A stretch of DNA of 64,000 nucleotides from Anaeramoeba flamelloides (lineage: Eukaryota; Metamonada; Anaeramoebidae). The translations under genes were made by a program, and so were the position numbers. Positions 11,050 through 23,369 of the stretch are shown here, one piece after another (the stretch's first letter is position 1; each line of letters starts with the position of its first letter). A model generated the notes under the pieces. It worked only from the letters and a program-made list of their open reading frames with translations. It was not told the origin of the DNA and made no database searches. The DNA lies in NCBI GenBank assembly GCA_027625915.1, contig JANTQA010000036.1, positions 5,973,001 through 6,037,000 of the forward strand, given 5' to 3'.

Positions 11050-11244
11050 TTAACTGAAAATGGTTTGGGTGATAAGAAAACTTCTATATTCATCAAATCT
11101 CTCTCTTATCACAAAACTATTTTTTTTTACTATCGTATCTCTAACCTTATTTTTAAAGTGCGGTAAATATCTAACACCATAATTAACTAGTCTATTTTTA
11201 TATTGTTTACCATTCTTTGTTATTATCTTAAGATATAGTTAATG
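11050..11244 (-). other. Coding-like island of unknown origin
   Basis: An uninterrupted minus-strand stretch of about 62 codons ends at a TAA (11050-11052). It includes NGKQYKNRLVNYGVRYLPHF and later NSFVIRERFDEYRSFL. The balanced residue composition is unlike random A/T-rich frames nearby. No ATG or intron boundary was found, and I do not recognise the family. It may be a transposon or gene remnant, or one exon of an undetected gene. Confidence 0.35.
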
Positions 11245-12420
11245 TTTGTTTTTTTTTATTATTTATTTTTACATTTACTTGGAAATTTTTTACGTTTATA
11301 ATATACTTGAAATTGAAAACGATTTAAAAAAGGATTATTAAAAACGAAAATTACTAATATAAAAAGCTAATTATGAAAAATTAATTATTCCTTATAAAAA
11401 TTTTGAACCAGTGTTGTCATTTTGAAAAGTTCAAAAAACAACTTTATTTCAAATTTAATCAAGAAAAATATTTTATTTAAAGAAGAAAGAAATCTTCTAA
11501 TATCTGAAGGAAATCAACCAAAATAAACTTTAAAAATTTAACAACAAAGTTTCATAATAGGATTCGTTGATAAACTCTATTTTAGTAAAAAAATACAATA
11601 AAATATTTTAAACTTGAAAAAATAAAAGTTATTTATTCAAAGAACAGTTGGAACCAATTTTTTTTTTTGAGATGAAAAAAAAAATCTTGGAAAAAAAAAC
11701 TAAATATTAAATTAAAAATTCTCCCAAAACATTTTTTTAAAACCTGGAAAATTCAAATTTATATAGTAAGTAAAGATTTTTCAATTTGATTTTTTTTTAA
11801 AACAATAAATAAAACCCCAATCTTAATTAATTCAATGGGTTACTTATAAATTAGAGACCAGAACATATCAATACCATTTACAATATTTTCCAAATTTGTT
11901 ATTTATTTTCAAACAAAAAAAAAAAAAAATTCATAATATATATTCTAGGAAAAAAAAATTAAATATTATCAAATAATTGATTTAAAAAATAATTATGTCT
12001 TATTTATACCAAGAGTAATTGTAAATGAATATTACCTAATCATTTAAATTTCAAGAATACTAAGAAATATTTGTGAATAAAATTAATGATTAATTTTTTC
12101 GGATCTTCAAGGATTCAATATTTGATTTAGTTTTCAATTTTTCCAAAATAATATTACATTTTCAATTTTTTTTTTCATTCAAGCTATCATAAATTAGTAA
12201 AAATGAGATTTCTTCAAAATAAAATTTTTCATTTATGTTTTCTCTTAGCTCCAAATTAAAATAAAATGGTTCTAAATCTTTTGACTGGAAATTAACATGG
12301 ATGGGGGGGGGGATTCATGACTTTAAAGTTGGTAAAGATGTTTGCTTATCGGTTTTAATTATACCCTTGTTTAAAATAAGTGTACAATTTCCTTTGGGAA
12401 AAATAAATAAATAAGATTTA
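11245..12420. other. AT-rich spacer
   Basis: A G9 run lies at about 12303-12311. No gene or repeat was recognised. Confidence 0.45.
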
Positions 12421-12953
12421 CTGGTCACTTAAGGATTATTCGAATTTTATGGTTAGTGAATACTATTTTTCCACCTAGTAACATATTTAAAGACTTAAAA
12501 GAAACTTGATCTCAGGGATCTTGCTAACTTGAAAAATTTTGGTTTTATTTGCAAAATTTTGAGTTGGGCAAAAAAATTTTTCCTTCATCAAATCCAAATT
12601 ATTCTAACAAATTTTGAAGAAAAAAATTTCATTATGAAAATGTCCCTCCACTTTCTTTTCAAGTATGTTAGAGTGTAGCGAGAGAGTATAAATATACTTG
12701 AAAAGAAAGTGGAGTGGCATTTTCTTAATATCAAAAAAAAAAAATAGCTTTTTAGTTTTGCCTTATTTTGTTCGGGAAATTCAAAAAGTTTTTGGATCAA
12801 TAAACGATTTACAATCAAAATCTCAAAAAAACAAAAATTGCAATATTTTGTATTTTCCTCAATCCATTGTCTTTTAAAGCTTTTTTTCTGTTTATAGTAT
12901 TTTATTTCAACCCTCACATAGCATAAAATTCGAATAGTCCTTAAGGGGGTTAG
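12421..12953. mobile_element. 533-bp TA-flanked inverted-repeat element with an internal hairpin
   Basis: The left end CTGGTCACTTAAGGATTATT pairs with the complement of the right end near 12922-12953 (CTTAAGGACTATTCGAATTT on the complement). TA lies outside both (12419-12420, 12954-12955). Inside, CCACTTTCTTTTCAAGTAT (about 12651-12669) pairs with ATACTTGAAAAGAAAGTGG downstream, giving a strong inner hairpin. The right-end region (GTATATTGTATTTCAACTCT) recurs loosely at about 38545-38590. A 109-codon minus-strand frame (12588-12917) shows no recognisable domain. Confidence 0.65.
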
Positions 12954-12959
12954 TAAATT

Positions 12960-14559
12960 TTACTAATTATGAGTGCTACGGTTTAAGTGAAACTGAAATC
13001 ATTCAACTCTATTCTTACCCAAATAAATTCGTATTTTAATAAATATGAGTTTGAATACATCCTTTTCTAATATATATATATATATAACTACTAAAAAATT
13101 AAAAGAAAAAATATTAAAAAATTTATCAAGAAACAAATAAAAATCATTTATTTTTTGATTTTATCTCTAAAAGTTTGGTGGAATTATATATAATTTATTT
13201 GGTTTTATTTTTCATTCTAAATGGAAAAAGTTATCTTTTGAAAACTTTTTATTATAAAATTACTTCGTATTTCTAAAGAATTTCCAAAATGAATTTTTAA
13301 AAACTTATTTTCATTTGATTTTTCTAATTCTAGTAGGTTTCAGAAGGCAAAGTATTTTTTTGAATTTTCTTGCCAAGGTAAAGATTTATTGAACCTATTT
13401 CTTTGATTTTATAATTATTTATTTTCCCTTAAAATTAGAACTCAAAAATAATTCTGAATAATACTTGAGATTTTTTCTTGAATTTTTCTTTTATTTTGGG
13501 TTGAATCTTTTTGTTGTTGTTTTTTGATCCCGAGAATTCAACTCTTTTAATTTAATTTTTGAAACAATATTCTTTGTTTTGGTATTGTTTGATAAAAATA
13601 TATCAATCAGAATCTTGCAACAAAATTTGTAAACAAATATTTTGTAAAATAATACTAAATGGTAGTGGGGTCAGAAATTCAAGGTTGTAAATTGTTTGTA
13701 TTCATCCAAATTAAAAAGATAAAAATAAACAAATCTTTTAAAATGGGCTTTGGTCTAATTTTTTTTTTTTCATTCTTGTTTTCAACAAATTTATTTGGAA
13801 TTGTGATCTTTAGTGTTTGGTTTTCTAAAAGAAAAGATTTGTTTAAAATTCACACCTACTCGGGTCTATTTTTTGGATTACTCTTTTGACTAATTTCGAA
13901 GAGCACCCTGAACATATTTCAAGATCCAAAACACATTTCTAAATAAAACCAAAAATTTAATCAAAAAAAAATGTTCAAAAAATCAAAAAATGAAAAATTT
14001 AACTCTTGGTTACTTTAGGGTCTTTTTCTTTTCACAAATAGTAGTGAATGATGTTTTGGTTCCAAAGTTGCAAAATCTGGTTGCACTCAAAAAATTCTTT
14101 CTTTCCATAATGTTTACACAATTAAAATTTTTCGAAATGGTAAAATGTTCTTTTTTCAAAATACTGATTGTGAAAAGATAGTTTACTCATGGAACTATCA
14201 GTTGACTAATTTTACTTGAACCTCATCACAATTGGATTTTAGACAAATCCCGAGTCAAAGCTATTCTAGAAAATATCACCTATCTAATCAAAATTATTTT
14301 TTCTATTTGGAATAAAAAATCTTCTTAAATTTGGATTTAATTCTTAGTTATTAAACAAATTATATTTATAAATGGAGTTTTGTGTTTATTAAAGTTGAAG
14401 AATCTTTTAAAGAACAAGATTCTCTTCAAAATTTTCTAACTTTTTTGTTGAATTTTTGTTGTGAAAAACTGTAGAGCATATAAAAAGTGTTCTGAGTAAA
14501 GTTAACATCCACTTAAGTTTTCAATTTAAAAGACCCTGAATTGAGTTGATCAAAAACAA
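12960..14559. other. AT-rich spacer
   Basis: A short (TA)n lies at about 13071-13085. Some open frames (13659-13889, 13990-14181) are hydrophobic and low in complexity, and have no motif I would support as a gene. Confidence 0.4.
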
Positions 14560-14745
14560 GAACAGATAAAAAGAAAAAAGTTAAAAGAAAAAAAATAAAA
14601 AGAAAAAAAAGAAAAAAGAAAAAAGAAAAAAAAAAAAAGAAAAAAGAAAAAAGAAAAAAGAAACGAGAAAAAGAAAAGAGAAAAAAGAAAAAAGAAAAGA
14701 GAAAAAGAAAAGAGAAAAAAGAAAAATCAAAACAAAAAGAAAGAA
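14560..14745 (+). repeat. Long polypurine tract upstream of the acetate-transporter gene
   Basis: About 180 bases are almost only A and G, built from GAAAAAA and GAAAAGA units. The tract ends roughly 270 bases before the ATG at 15018. Such tracts can take unusual DNA structure and could affect the promoter, which is inference only. The complementary frame reads as a Phe-rich artefact. Confidence 0.65.
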
Positions 14746-15017
14746 GAATGAGAATTGTAAAGGATTTTAGTGTCAATAAAACACTGTTAAAAAATTTAAA
14801 TAAATAATCAAAATCACAAAACCTTTTGAAAAAGTAAGTTATTTTTTTTTATTAACCGAAAACAGAAATTCTGATTGAATTCTATTAACAACCTAGCATT
14901 GACACCAAAACTTATTATCAGTGAACTCTTTATTAACTTGTGATTGTTGCTACCTATCAATTTTTCATTTTTTTCTTTTAACTTCCAATCGAATATATTT
15001 TTTTTATTTTATAATTA

Positions 15018-16346
15018 ATGTCTGATTCAAGCGAATCACAAGAAAAACTTGTTGACCAAAGCAGCGACTCTGATATTGGGGATGAAAACAATCAACAGCA
15101 TATTGTGATCCCACCATCAAAAATAGACTTTCCAGAAAAAATGTTAGTTGAAATTGTAGCAAAACCATCAACTCTCGCTGAGCCTTCGCCAATTGGAATG
15201 AGTGCACTAGCCATTGGATGCTTAATGTTGTCTTTTGCTCATTTTGGAATCACACCTGCTTCCACAGGTAATCCTTTAGTTTCTTTGTAATGCAGCATTT
15301 GACAAAAGATCTAAAACTATTTCTTTTTCTTTTTATCTTTGTAACTTTAATACTTGAACAAAAAAAAAAACCCCCACTCATTATTTTGCAAAAACCTTTA
15401 GCTTTACAAATTCCTTGGGTTATTTTTTTAATGGGATTCATGATGTTTATTGCTGGTATTGTTGATGCCTTTAAACAGAACCTTTTCGGATCAACAGTCT
15501 TTTTGGTTTGTGATTTTTTTTAATAATTTTTTTTTTTCTCCTTTTATTTTTATTTTTTTCTTTGTTCCATTTACCTCTTCTTTTTGCTGAAAAATAAATT
15601 GAATAAAATTGGCGCTCAGCCTTCTAAAAAAAAGGTTTAAAAAGATCTAGCAAAACTGAAAGGATTTTCAACCAGTTTATGCTAAATTCTTATTTCCCCC
15701 TTTAGAATTTTCAAATATGTTTTTTTTTTGTAGTTTTATTTCGAAAAGCTGAATGATTATTGTTTCCCTTTTATTTTGCAATTAACAGTATCTTTGACAA
15801 CCCTTTCCTAGTTTTACTCTTGTCAAGATTCCAAAGCCGTTTTAAATGTATACACTCATACTAACAATTACCAAATACTTTTTTTTTTTTTTATAATCTT
15901 TTTCAAATGTTTTTTCTTGTCGACTTAACCCCTAACAGATGTACTCATGTCTTTGGGTAGCGCTGGGATTGGCACAGTACGCATTTAAATTTGGATCTGA
16001 TGAAGCCGTTAAAAAGGGTGAATATCATATTTCAATGTGCCTGATTGGATACTTTATCTTCAACCTTGCTCCCCTGTTAGTCTCCTTACAGTTAAACAAA
16101 GTTTTATTTTTGGACATGCTCATGATCCAATTACTTTTATTTGTCTTAATCCTCCAATTCTTCAACGTCTACGGTCCAAAACCAGCAGGTATTTTCCTCT
16201 TATTCATTTCATTTATCTCATTTTACTGGGCCCTTGCAGAACTAATTGAGCAAATCGCTGGCGGGCCAGTTTTACCCAAAGGAGCGAGACTTTATTCTTG
16301 GAAGAAAGAAGAAAAAGAAGAAGAAGAAGAAGAAGAAGATAACTAA
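15018..16346 (+). CDS. GPR1/FUN34/YaaH-family acetate (succinate-acetate) transporter
   Basis: Three exons, 15018-15267, 15402-15505 and 15939-16346, join to 253 codons plus TAA with every junction in frame. Intron 1 (134 nt) is GTAATC...TTTAG; intron 2 (433 nt) is GTTTGT...CTTAACCCCTAACAG. The family moves acetate or succinate with protons. An acidic cytosolic N-terminus (1-50) leads to the signature AEPSPIGMSAL, matching the family NPAPLGL motif with Glu for Asn. Six hydrophobic segments follow (about 60-78, 84-107, 114-134, 147-170, 173-194, 201-222). The FMMFIAGIVDAF and LPKGARLYSW blocks fit the family. The Lys/Glu tail at the C-terminus is simple sequence. In a fermenting protist such a carrier would export acetate; plasma or organelle membrane cannot be told. 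Family call is confident, substrate less so. Confidence 0.9.
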
Positions 16347-17689
16347 TCCCTTCAATTCTTTTGGTGTTTCTTTATTTAAAAATTTCCTTATCTAACACAT
16401 TAACTGTTTATAGTATTAATGTTGAATCAATTAAACCTTGATCTTTTTATTTTTTTTTAATTTTTAATTTTAATTCTTTTTGTCTTATTATTATCAACGT
16501 TCTCCCTCCCATCTTTTATTTTTTGGGTTTTTATAAACTAAATGTGATAGTTATAACTATAAAGTTCAAATAGCTAAAAACTAATAACAAACAAAATAAA
16601 TATTAATCAATCCAATCTTTTTGTAAATAAATTTTTATTTTTACTTTTGTTCATTACCAGGATTGTTAATAATATTTTTTTTAAAATAACAATTTGAACT
16701 GAAATTTATTTGAAAAAATTGATATTACCTTCAGAATTTTATTAAGGGACTAGCATCTATTAAATTTTTTTAACTAAATTTAATAGAGATTGAGATAAAT
16801 TTTTGCCAATTACTTAGATTTGAAAAAACCTGTTTATTATCAATATTAAACATATTTCTAGAGAAGGAATCCTTTTTTTTGGAAATTGGTAAAAAAAAAT
16901 AATAATAGAGACTAGCCCCTTAAACTTCATTTTTGTGAATTTGGGTGTCATTTAAAAAAAAGTATTTACTTGATAATGACTATAACCAAATATGGAATTG
17001 GAATTGAGATATACAATTGATCAAAATATAAATTTCTCTCATATTAATTCTTACCAATTTATTTAGTTGTGAATTGGAAAAGTGAATACTATCTTTCAAA
17101 ATATGTTGGAATTAGGTTACCGAGTCATTCACTTGAAAAATAATTTTATGTGATGAAAAATAATATTTTGGTAATTTTTTTGAGTGTCGAAGGTCCAATC
17201 GAAAACTGAACACCTGCGAAGCGTAATCATCTCCAAAAATCAACAATGAAAAACGAGTATATTTTTAGAAAAAAGTAGCAAAGAGTGAAACCCAATTTCC
17301 AATTTGAATGGGTGAGAATTATATAATAAAAAAAAAAAAATTGTAATGGTTTTAGGATTTCTCTCTTTGACACTTTTTGAGATCTCAGAAGATTTTTTTT
17401 TTGCATTTTTTTAATCTTTCATTTTTCAAATGGGTTATTTTTTTCATAAGAATTTTAATAAATCCTTACCATGTCAAATTTAGAGGGTTATAAAATAATC
17501 ACAAATCAGATTAAATAGAATTAAATTGATTTTAAACTTAAAGCAAACAATTAATTTCAAATTGAAGAAATTTAAACTCTTATATTATAAAATAAGAAAC
17601 AGTTGAAATTTTTCTTGTCTTTAATTTGGTTTTTGAATTTGAGAATTCTTTGAAAGTTTTTTTAATTGATTTTTTTGTCAATAGAATCC
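16347..17689. other. AT-rich spacer
   Basis: A less A/T-rich patch at about 17190-17235 (AACACCTGCGAAGCGTAATC) stands out. It has only a short open frame and no recognisable domain. Nothing else was seen. Confidence 0.4.
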
Positions 17690-17890
17690 TCTACATTTCT
17701 TTTTTGTTATTGGAATTTTGTCAATCAAACGAATGGCATTACACAACATCTTTTTAGTTTCAGGCCACCCCTTGAGTATAGAGTAAATCAATAGTAAACA
17801 ACTAGATCCTTAATTGGTAATTTGAACCAATTTCTCCCATGAGAGACAGTACTTATCTACCTCACCATTTGACACTTCTGATGTTAACAA
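17690..17890 (-). other. Coding-like island of unknown origin
   Basis: On the minus strand a stretch reads SNGEVDKYCLSWEKLVQITN and, further on, YSILKGWPETKKMLCNAIRL. Composition is protein-like. The GWPE region faintly recalls the segment before retroelement integrase zinc domains, but the rest does not fit. It is interrupted and has no recognisable gene context. I would not name a family. Confidence 0.3.
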
Positions 17891-18699
17891 AAAAAAAAAA
17901 AAAAAAAAGGAAATGGAGGAAAATATTTTTGGAAATTTTTATTAACTTATTTTTTTCTTAATTCAGCCCAAATCATTTTATTTGAAAGAAAATTTTACTG
18001 AAAAAATAACATTGAATTGATTTTCAATAAAATGGTAATTTTTTTTTGGGTTTTATAAATAATAAATTTTTTTTTAAAATCTACATAAAATTTTCTTTTT
18101 GTGTATATTTTATATTACTGATTTATATTTTTTTTCTATACTTTTTTTTTTTATTTTATAAAAAAAATATTTAGATAATTTCCAGTAAAAAATAGTGAAA
18201 TTAGAAGGAAAGATGTTTTTTCATTGTTTTTTTTATTACTATAATTCTTGAATAAGTGTAAATTACACACTATATGTACATTTACACAATTTTCCTGTAA
18301 AATAAATGAAATATAAAATCAGAAAATTCATAATTAGTCATGGGAAATACACACTCTTTTTTATATTTAAAATAAAAAATCAAAAAATTGATAAAAAAAT
18401 AAAAGGAAACAAGAAAAAAAAGAAATTTAAAAAGCTTTTATAAGAATCATTGGTAAAAAATCATTAAAAAAAAACAAAAAATACCACCTCTCATTAAGAA
18501 CACTCAAAATCACAGCCACAATACTTTTAGTTGATTTAATTTAATTTAATTTTATATGATGTATTTTCATTTGGGTATCATACTTTAATCGTTATAATTT
18601 CCTTTTTTTTTTTGATCTTATTTGCTTGAAACTTTTAGGTATTTTTTCACATTGTCTTTTTTCTTTTTTGTTTTCAAGTTATCTATATAAACCACATTT
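17891..18699. other. AT-rich spacer
   Basis: Contains A and T homopolymers only, including an A run at about 17889-17907. Nothing was recognised. Confidence 0.45.
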
Positions 18700-19215
18700 A
18701 AAGACAATTTACCATTAAAAATCAAAGTATGAAAATAAATATTTTTAAAAATTGAAGTTATCTATTATAATAACAAAATTACCTTTTTAATATTTAGTTC
18801 TACACAAGAATAAATATGGAATTTGTAAATACTATATTTTTTACACTTTTGGGGATAAATAAAGATTTTCATGTGATTTTCCACAATTACATTGTAGTAA
18901 ATAAAATATCTGATTTTGTTAATAGACTAATAATAATTTTAATCAAAAAATGGTTTGGAAAATACCAATCTTACAATTTTTAAAAAAAAAACATTAATAA
19001 AACAATGTATTAGTATTTACTAAACGTCTATATATGCTAAACCATTTGATCCCAAAAATCAAAATGTGATTTCTTTTACTTTTATCAAATTGTGGATAAT
19101 TACAAGGAACTCTATATTTATACTAAAATGTAACAACTCTATTTTTTACAACATTCTATATTTACTCTTGTATATACACTAGAACTATTTATTTTTTCAT
19201 CTGAAAATAAAATTG
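18700..19215 (+). repeat. Dispersed repeat, pair with 33560-34060
   Basis: Colinear blocks are shared with 33560-34060: GATAAATAAAGA, AATAATAATTTTAATCAAAAAATSRTTTG, AACTCTATT..TTTACA and the TTTATTTTT..CATCT end. There is no coding frame. Both copies have drifted a great deal, which indicates an old dispersed element. Confidence 0.6.
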
Positions 19216-19639
19216 AAGAAAAAACAAATGAAAAATTGGGTCATTTATGATGAAATTTAGTTTATTTTGGATTTAAGTATTTAAATAACCCTTTGAACTT
19301 TATATTTTGTAACTTTTCTTCCTAATATAAATAAAATCCAGCTAAGTGAAAATCTGGAAAACGAAAAAAAAAAAAAATAATTAATAATTACTAAACTAAA
19401 ATTTAAAATTTACTATATTATAATCATACATAAAAATTGTTTCATCTCTTAATTAACATTCAATATCAAGGTAAAATAAATTACCAAAGTTTGAACACAG
19501 TTTATACCGTTGGAAGAATAATAATACTATAATTTACATTTAATTTCAAAATATAATGATTTTAGAAACTATTTCATTTTTTTTTCTTTTTTTTTTTGTT
19601 TTCATTTCCTTTTTTGCAGTTACGTAACCTGTTTTCATA

Positions 19640-19860
19640 GGTATGTAAATTTTTTTCAATACTTGATAGAAGGTTAGTGTTGAGTTTTTTAATAGGAAAA
19701 TCGCATACAATTAGCGGATAGTATCTTATCATTTGATTGATCAGCAATTGTTGGTGAAATTTCAACAAATTTACCAATGTATTTTTTGTTCAGCTCATTT
19801 CATTATTTTGTACACACTCATTTTGATTTTTGAGTTTTGGATTTTTTTCTTTTATTTTGA
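19640..19860 (-). other. Unknown coding-like sequence, copy 2 (paired with 8468-8660)
   Basis: The minus strand reads TLVNLLKFHQQLLINQMIRY, then PLIVCDFPIKKLNTNLLSSI, then EKNLHTYENRLRNCKKGNEN, continuing into Lys at 19574. The DNA, including an A-rich leader at about 19820-19860, aligns with 8468-8660. This copy keeps a longer open frame. I do not recognise the protein; it may be an exon of a multicopy gene or transposon. Confidence 0.5.
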
Positions 19861-22455
19861 TGAAAATGATTACTTATAAAAATATTAATAATATGGTAAC
19901 TTAAATATGGTTTTGTTTTAAGTTTGGAAAAATATAATAACTTGAGTTTTTTTTGTATATTTTTGATTTTGGGTGTGTAAAACTTTTTGGTATGGTTTTT
20001 ATATTTAAAATAAACCCCATTTCACTCAAATAAGCCCGTCAAAAATGAAAAAGTCACTTTATTTTTAAGAATCAATCAAACTTAGGTTGTTTGGAAATAC
20101 AAAAAATAATAAATTTCATATTTGAGTCGATAATCATTTAAAAAAAAAACTGGGAAAAACGATAAGTTTCATTAAAAAAAAAAAAAAATAGTTAAAAAAA
20201 TTATTGGGCCCTTTTCATTGGAACTTCCCATACAAAATTTTCAATTTCTTTCGGAAATTAAAATTTTGACAATAATATTTTTTACTTGTAAATGTATGAA
20301 TTTTAAAAAATATACAAAAACTAACTTTTCTTAATGTTTATTTAGAGTTACCAACATTTTTTTTTCAAATTTAATTTTTAAAAAAAAAAAAAAATTTACT
20401 AAATGAGAATAAATGATTTTGATCTAATAATTAAAATTTTAGTTTGAGAATAATAGTGAATTAAGCTCAAATAATATATTCTATTTCTTCAATAAAACTG
20501 AGCCACTTGGACTGAAAAAGAGTTTATAAATTATTATTTAATAAAAAAAATCTAAATTAAATTTTAAGATATAATTTTCTTTTGTTTCATTGTAAAATTT
20601 GACCGTTTTTAAAACAAAAATAATTTTTAATTTAATTATTTGGTAAACTATTTTAGATAATTATTTGATATTATTTTTTTATTTTTAAAATTTTTTAATT
20701 TTTTGCTTTTTATAATTAAGAAATGTAATAAATAATATTATTGGTTAAGAAATCATTTATAAGAAATTATTTTCCAATATCAGAATTAATTAAGATTAAT
20801 TTAATTCATTTTTCAGATTGTTATTTTTTTTCAATTTTTACCCAACAAAATGTTCAAAAAAACAATATTTTTGTTTTTGAAGAGTCTTTTATTATCATCA
20901 AAAAACTGTTACGATTTATCTTTAATTTATATTTTTAAATGATTTAGAGTAGATTTTTTAACATCAAAGTGGTTTTTATTGTTTTCATTCTTCTGTATTA
21001 AATGAAATTATTTGATAATTTTTCTTTTTTGTTTTTTCAATTGTTTTGTTTTACTTGAATTTGTGTTTTAGGATATTATACATATGGAAATTTTTAATAT
21101 TAACACCAAGATATTCATTTCCTTTTTCTCTTAATTGAATAATAATTTCACATCATTTTCAAATTTGTGTTAACTATTCATAAACATTAACAAAACAATT
21201 GAAAAAACAAAAATTGTCTCTAGAACATGAAGATTCGATTTTTTTTTTATTACAGTGTTAATATACATAGATAGAAAATAAATTTATATTTTAGTTGAAG
21301 CATCAATTATATATATTTTGAGAACTCTTTTTCAAGAGGGAATCACAAAAAGGGGAACTGTTTTTACACATAATTCCACAAACGGAAATTAAGTTGTGAA
21401 TTTTTTTGAATATCTTTTCTTGAAAACCTTGTACTTGTTTTTTAATGTTTGAAGGGATATAAAATGTTTTTTTGTTTTTTTTGATTTATTAATGTGTCCA
21501 TTCTAAAAAGAAAATCAATAATTATGATTAGAATATTGAATTCAAAATTCAAAAAGATAATAAAAATAATATTTTGTATTATTTTAGTGAATTCCAAAAA
21601 ATAGGCTGATTGTAATTTTCAATAGGTGATATTTTGAATATCGCCAAGAGGGAATTATACTCAGTATATTTCAGAGAAATGAAACAAAAATGCAATACTT
21701 TTTATTTTGAAACGGGTGATTTAATACTAATAATTAAAATAAAATTAAAAAACAAACAAAAAAAAACAAATACATTTCCAATTCTCAAATTGAAATAAAT
21801 AAAAAAAAAATACCAATTTTTTTAATAATTTCAAAAATTTTTCACTCAGTAAGAATATATAAAAATCAAATTTAAAGTAAGAAACTAAAACATATTGATC
21901 AATTTGATCTCAAAATCTTCAACTTTATTTTTTTATAATTATTGTTTAACAAAAACAGTCAAATTGTTTGAGTCAGATGATTAAAAGACTCTTTTAATTT
22001 TCACCTATTTTGAAAAATAGTAATAGCTGTTATACATGATCTACATAAAATTTAATAATTTGATTTATCCTACAACCAATCTAATTTTAATAATTAGAAA
22101 CTCTTTCTTTCATCCTAAAAAGTTATTTTGAATAAGAAAAATAACAATTTATAATTTGAAAATAGTCAAAATTGAAAGAGTAAGTAAGCGTCAAGAAGTT
22201 GATCTAAAGCTTAAGCTAATTTAAAAAATCTTTGTAAACATGTTATTTTTTGTCATTTTTTTAGCTTATCACCCAAAGAAAATGATAGCTAATTTATGAT
22301 AAACTATTTTGACTTTTTGTTATTAATAATAAATCTGGATTAATATAATGAACAAAATAAATTTAATAAAATATCAATATCATTTTCAATCTCTTTTATT
22401 TTAAACTTGTAAGAATTTAAGTCAATCCCGGGTGCTAAGTGATATACTGATCTTT
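19861..22455. other. AT-rich spacer
   Basis: No gene was recognised over about 2.6 kb. A GAAAAAGAGTTTATA string at about 20514 resembles the terminal motif of the ~600-bp MITE, without a partner end. Confidence 0.45.
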
Positions 22456-22459
22456 AAAG

Positions 22460-22560
22460 TGGAGATATGTTTTCCAATTTTAACTAATATTTTCAATTGA
22501 TCAAAAAAATTAGAATATTTGTCTGTTTTTGAGATTTCTGAGTTTTCGATTTGAAAGTTA
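22460..22560 (-). repeat. Decayed end of the 824-bp inverted-repeat element
   Basis: ACTAATATTTTCAATTGATC, then a GAGATTTCTGAG block and a GTTTTCGATTTGAAAG end follow the order of the right terminal repeat at 7130-7195. Only one end is recognisable, so this is a solo or half-deleted relic. Confidence 0.6.
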
Positions 22561-23044
22561 TAATTCATTTTTTGGTCAAATTTTCCATAAAAATTTCCTT
22601 CATTTTAACTGGGACTTTCATTAACTATTTCAATAATATCTTAAAAAAAAGACAATTTAAATTTCAATTTGTTCATTAAAAATTTATTTAAAAAATAGCC
22701 ACAGATCCATTATATTTTTTGTGTTTGTGTGTTGTGGCCTGGTATTGGACATTACTTTTCTTTGAAAAGAATTTTCTTTTGATTGAATTTCCAAATAAAT
22801 TTCATTTTTCTTTACTCCACAAATTCCTTAAATTGAATTGTACACACACAATTTTTGTTATTATGTGTGTTAATGTTTTTTTTTAAACAAAAATATAAGC
22901 TTTGGTAGATTGATGAATTTCCAAAAGTTGGAGATTGAATGAACGAGTAAAATTAAGTTAATCAAAACTAAACTTGGTAAAAACTTTATTACATTTTGCA
23001 ATTCAACTTGATTAATTTTTTTAACTTTTCACTTCAAAAAATCT
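22561..23044. other. AT-rich spacer
   Basis: GTGTTTGTGTGTTGTGGCCT at about 22721 is compositionally odd. No feature is supported. Confidence 0.35.
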
Positions 23045-23200
23045 CTTGACTTTTACAAAGTATATCACTTTGCAACATACCCCGCCTTTAAAAGTGTTGG
23101 AAAGTATTGGTAAGGGTTTGTAAATTGTCTGAAAGTGTTTGAAACTTTTGAAAAGGTTGAAAGCTTGACAAAAGTCATGAGATTTTTTGTAGTGTTTGTA
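23045..23200 (-). repeat. CTTTCAAACAC-type dispersed repeat, copy 1
   Basis: On the minus strand, strings such as AAGTTTCAAACACTTTCAGA and CAATACTTTCCAACACTTTT, then TTTTGTAAAAGTC-type ends, align with 37700-37830 (+). A looser match lies at 58400-58520. The sequence looks like a degenerate short tandem motif that was spread around. Confidence 0.55.
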
Positions 23201-23369
23201 CCGATAAAATATTCTTTTTTTGTTTGATCACAAAAAAAATAATCCAATATATTCAAAAAAATACTCTTTCTTTGTCATTAAAACAAATTATGTGCACCAA
23301 ATACGGATTTTCTATTGATGTGAATAATTCTTTGTGAAATAAACCAAAGTCTAAATAATGGTTTGATTA

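Noticed and set aside
12588-12917. 109-codon minus-strand frame as a transposase
   Set aside because: It lies in a TA-flanked element but shows no catalytic acid motif, and crosses the inner hairpin.
14513-14776. Phe-rich minus-strand frame of 87 codons
   Set aside because: Produced by the polypurine tract; no signal peptide or conserved motif.
17690-17890. Retroelement integrase assignment for the GWPE island
   Set aside because: Only a few residues match, and the zinc-binding histidine and cysteine order expected next is not visible.
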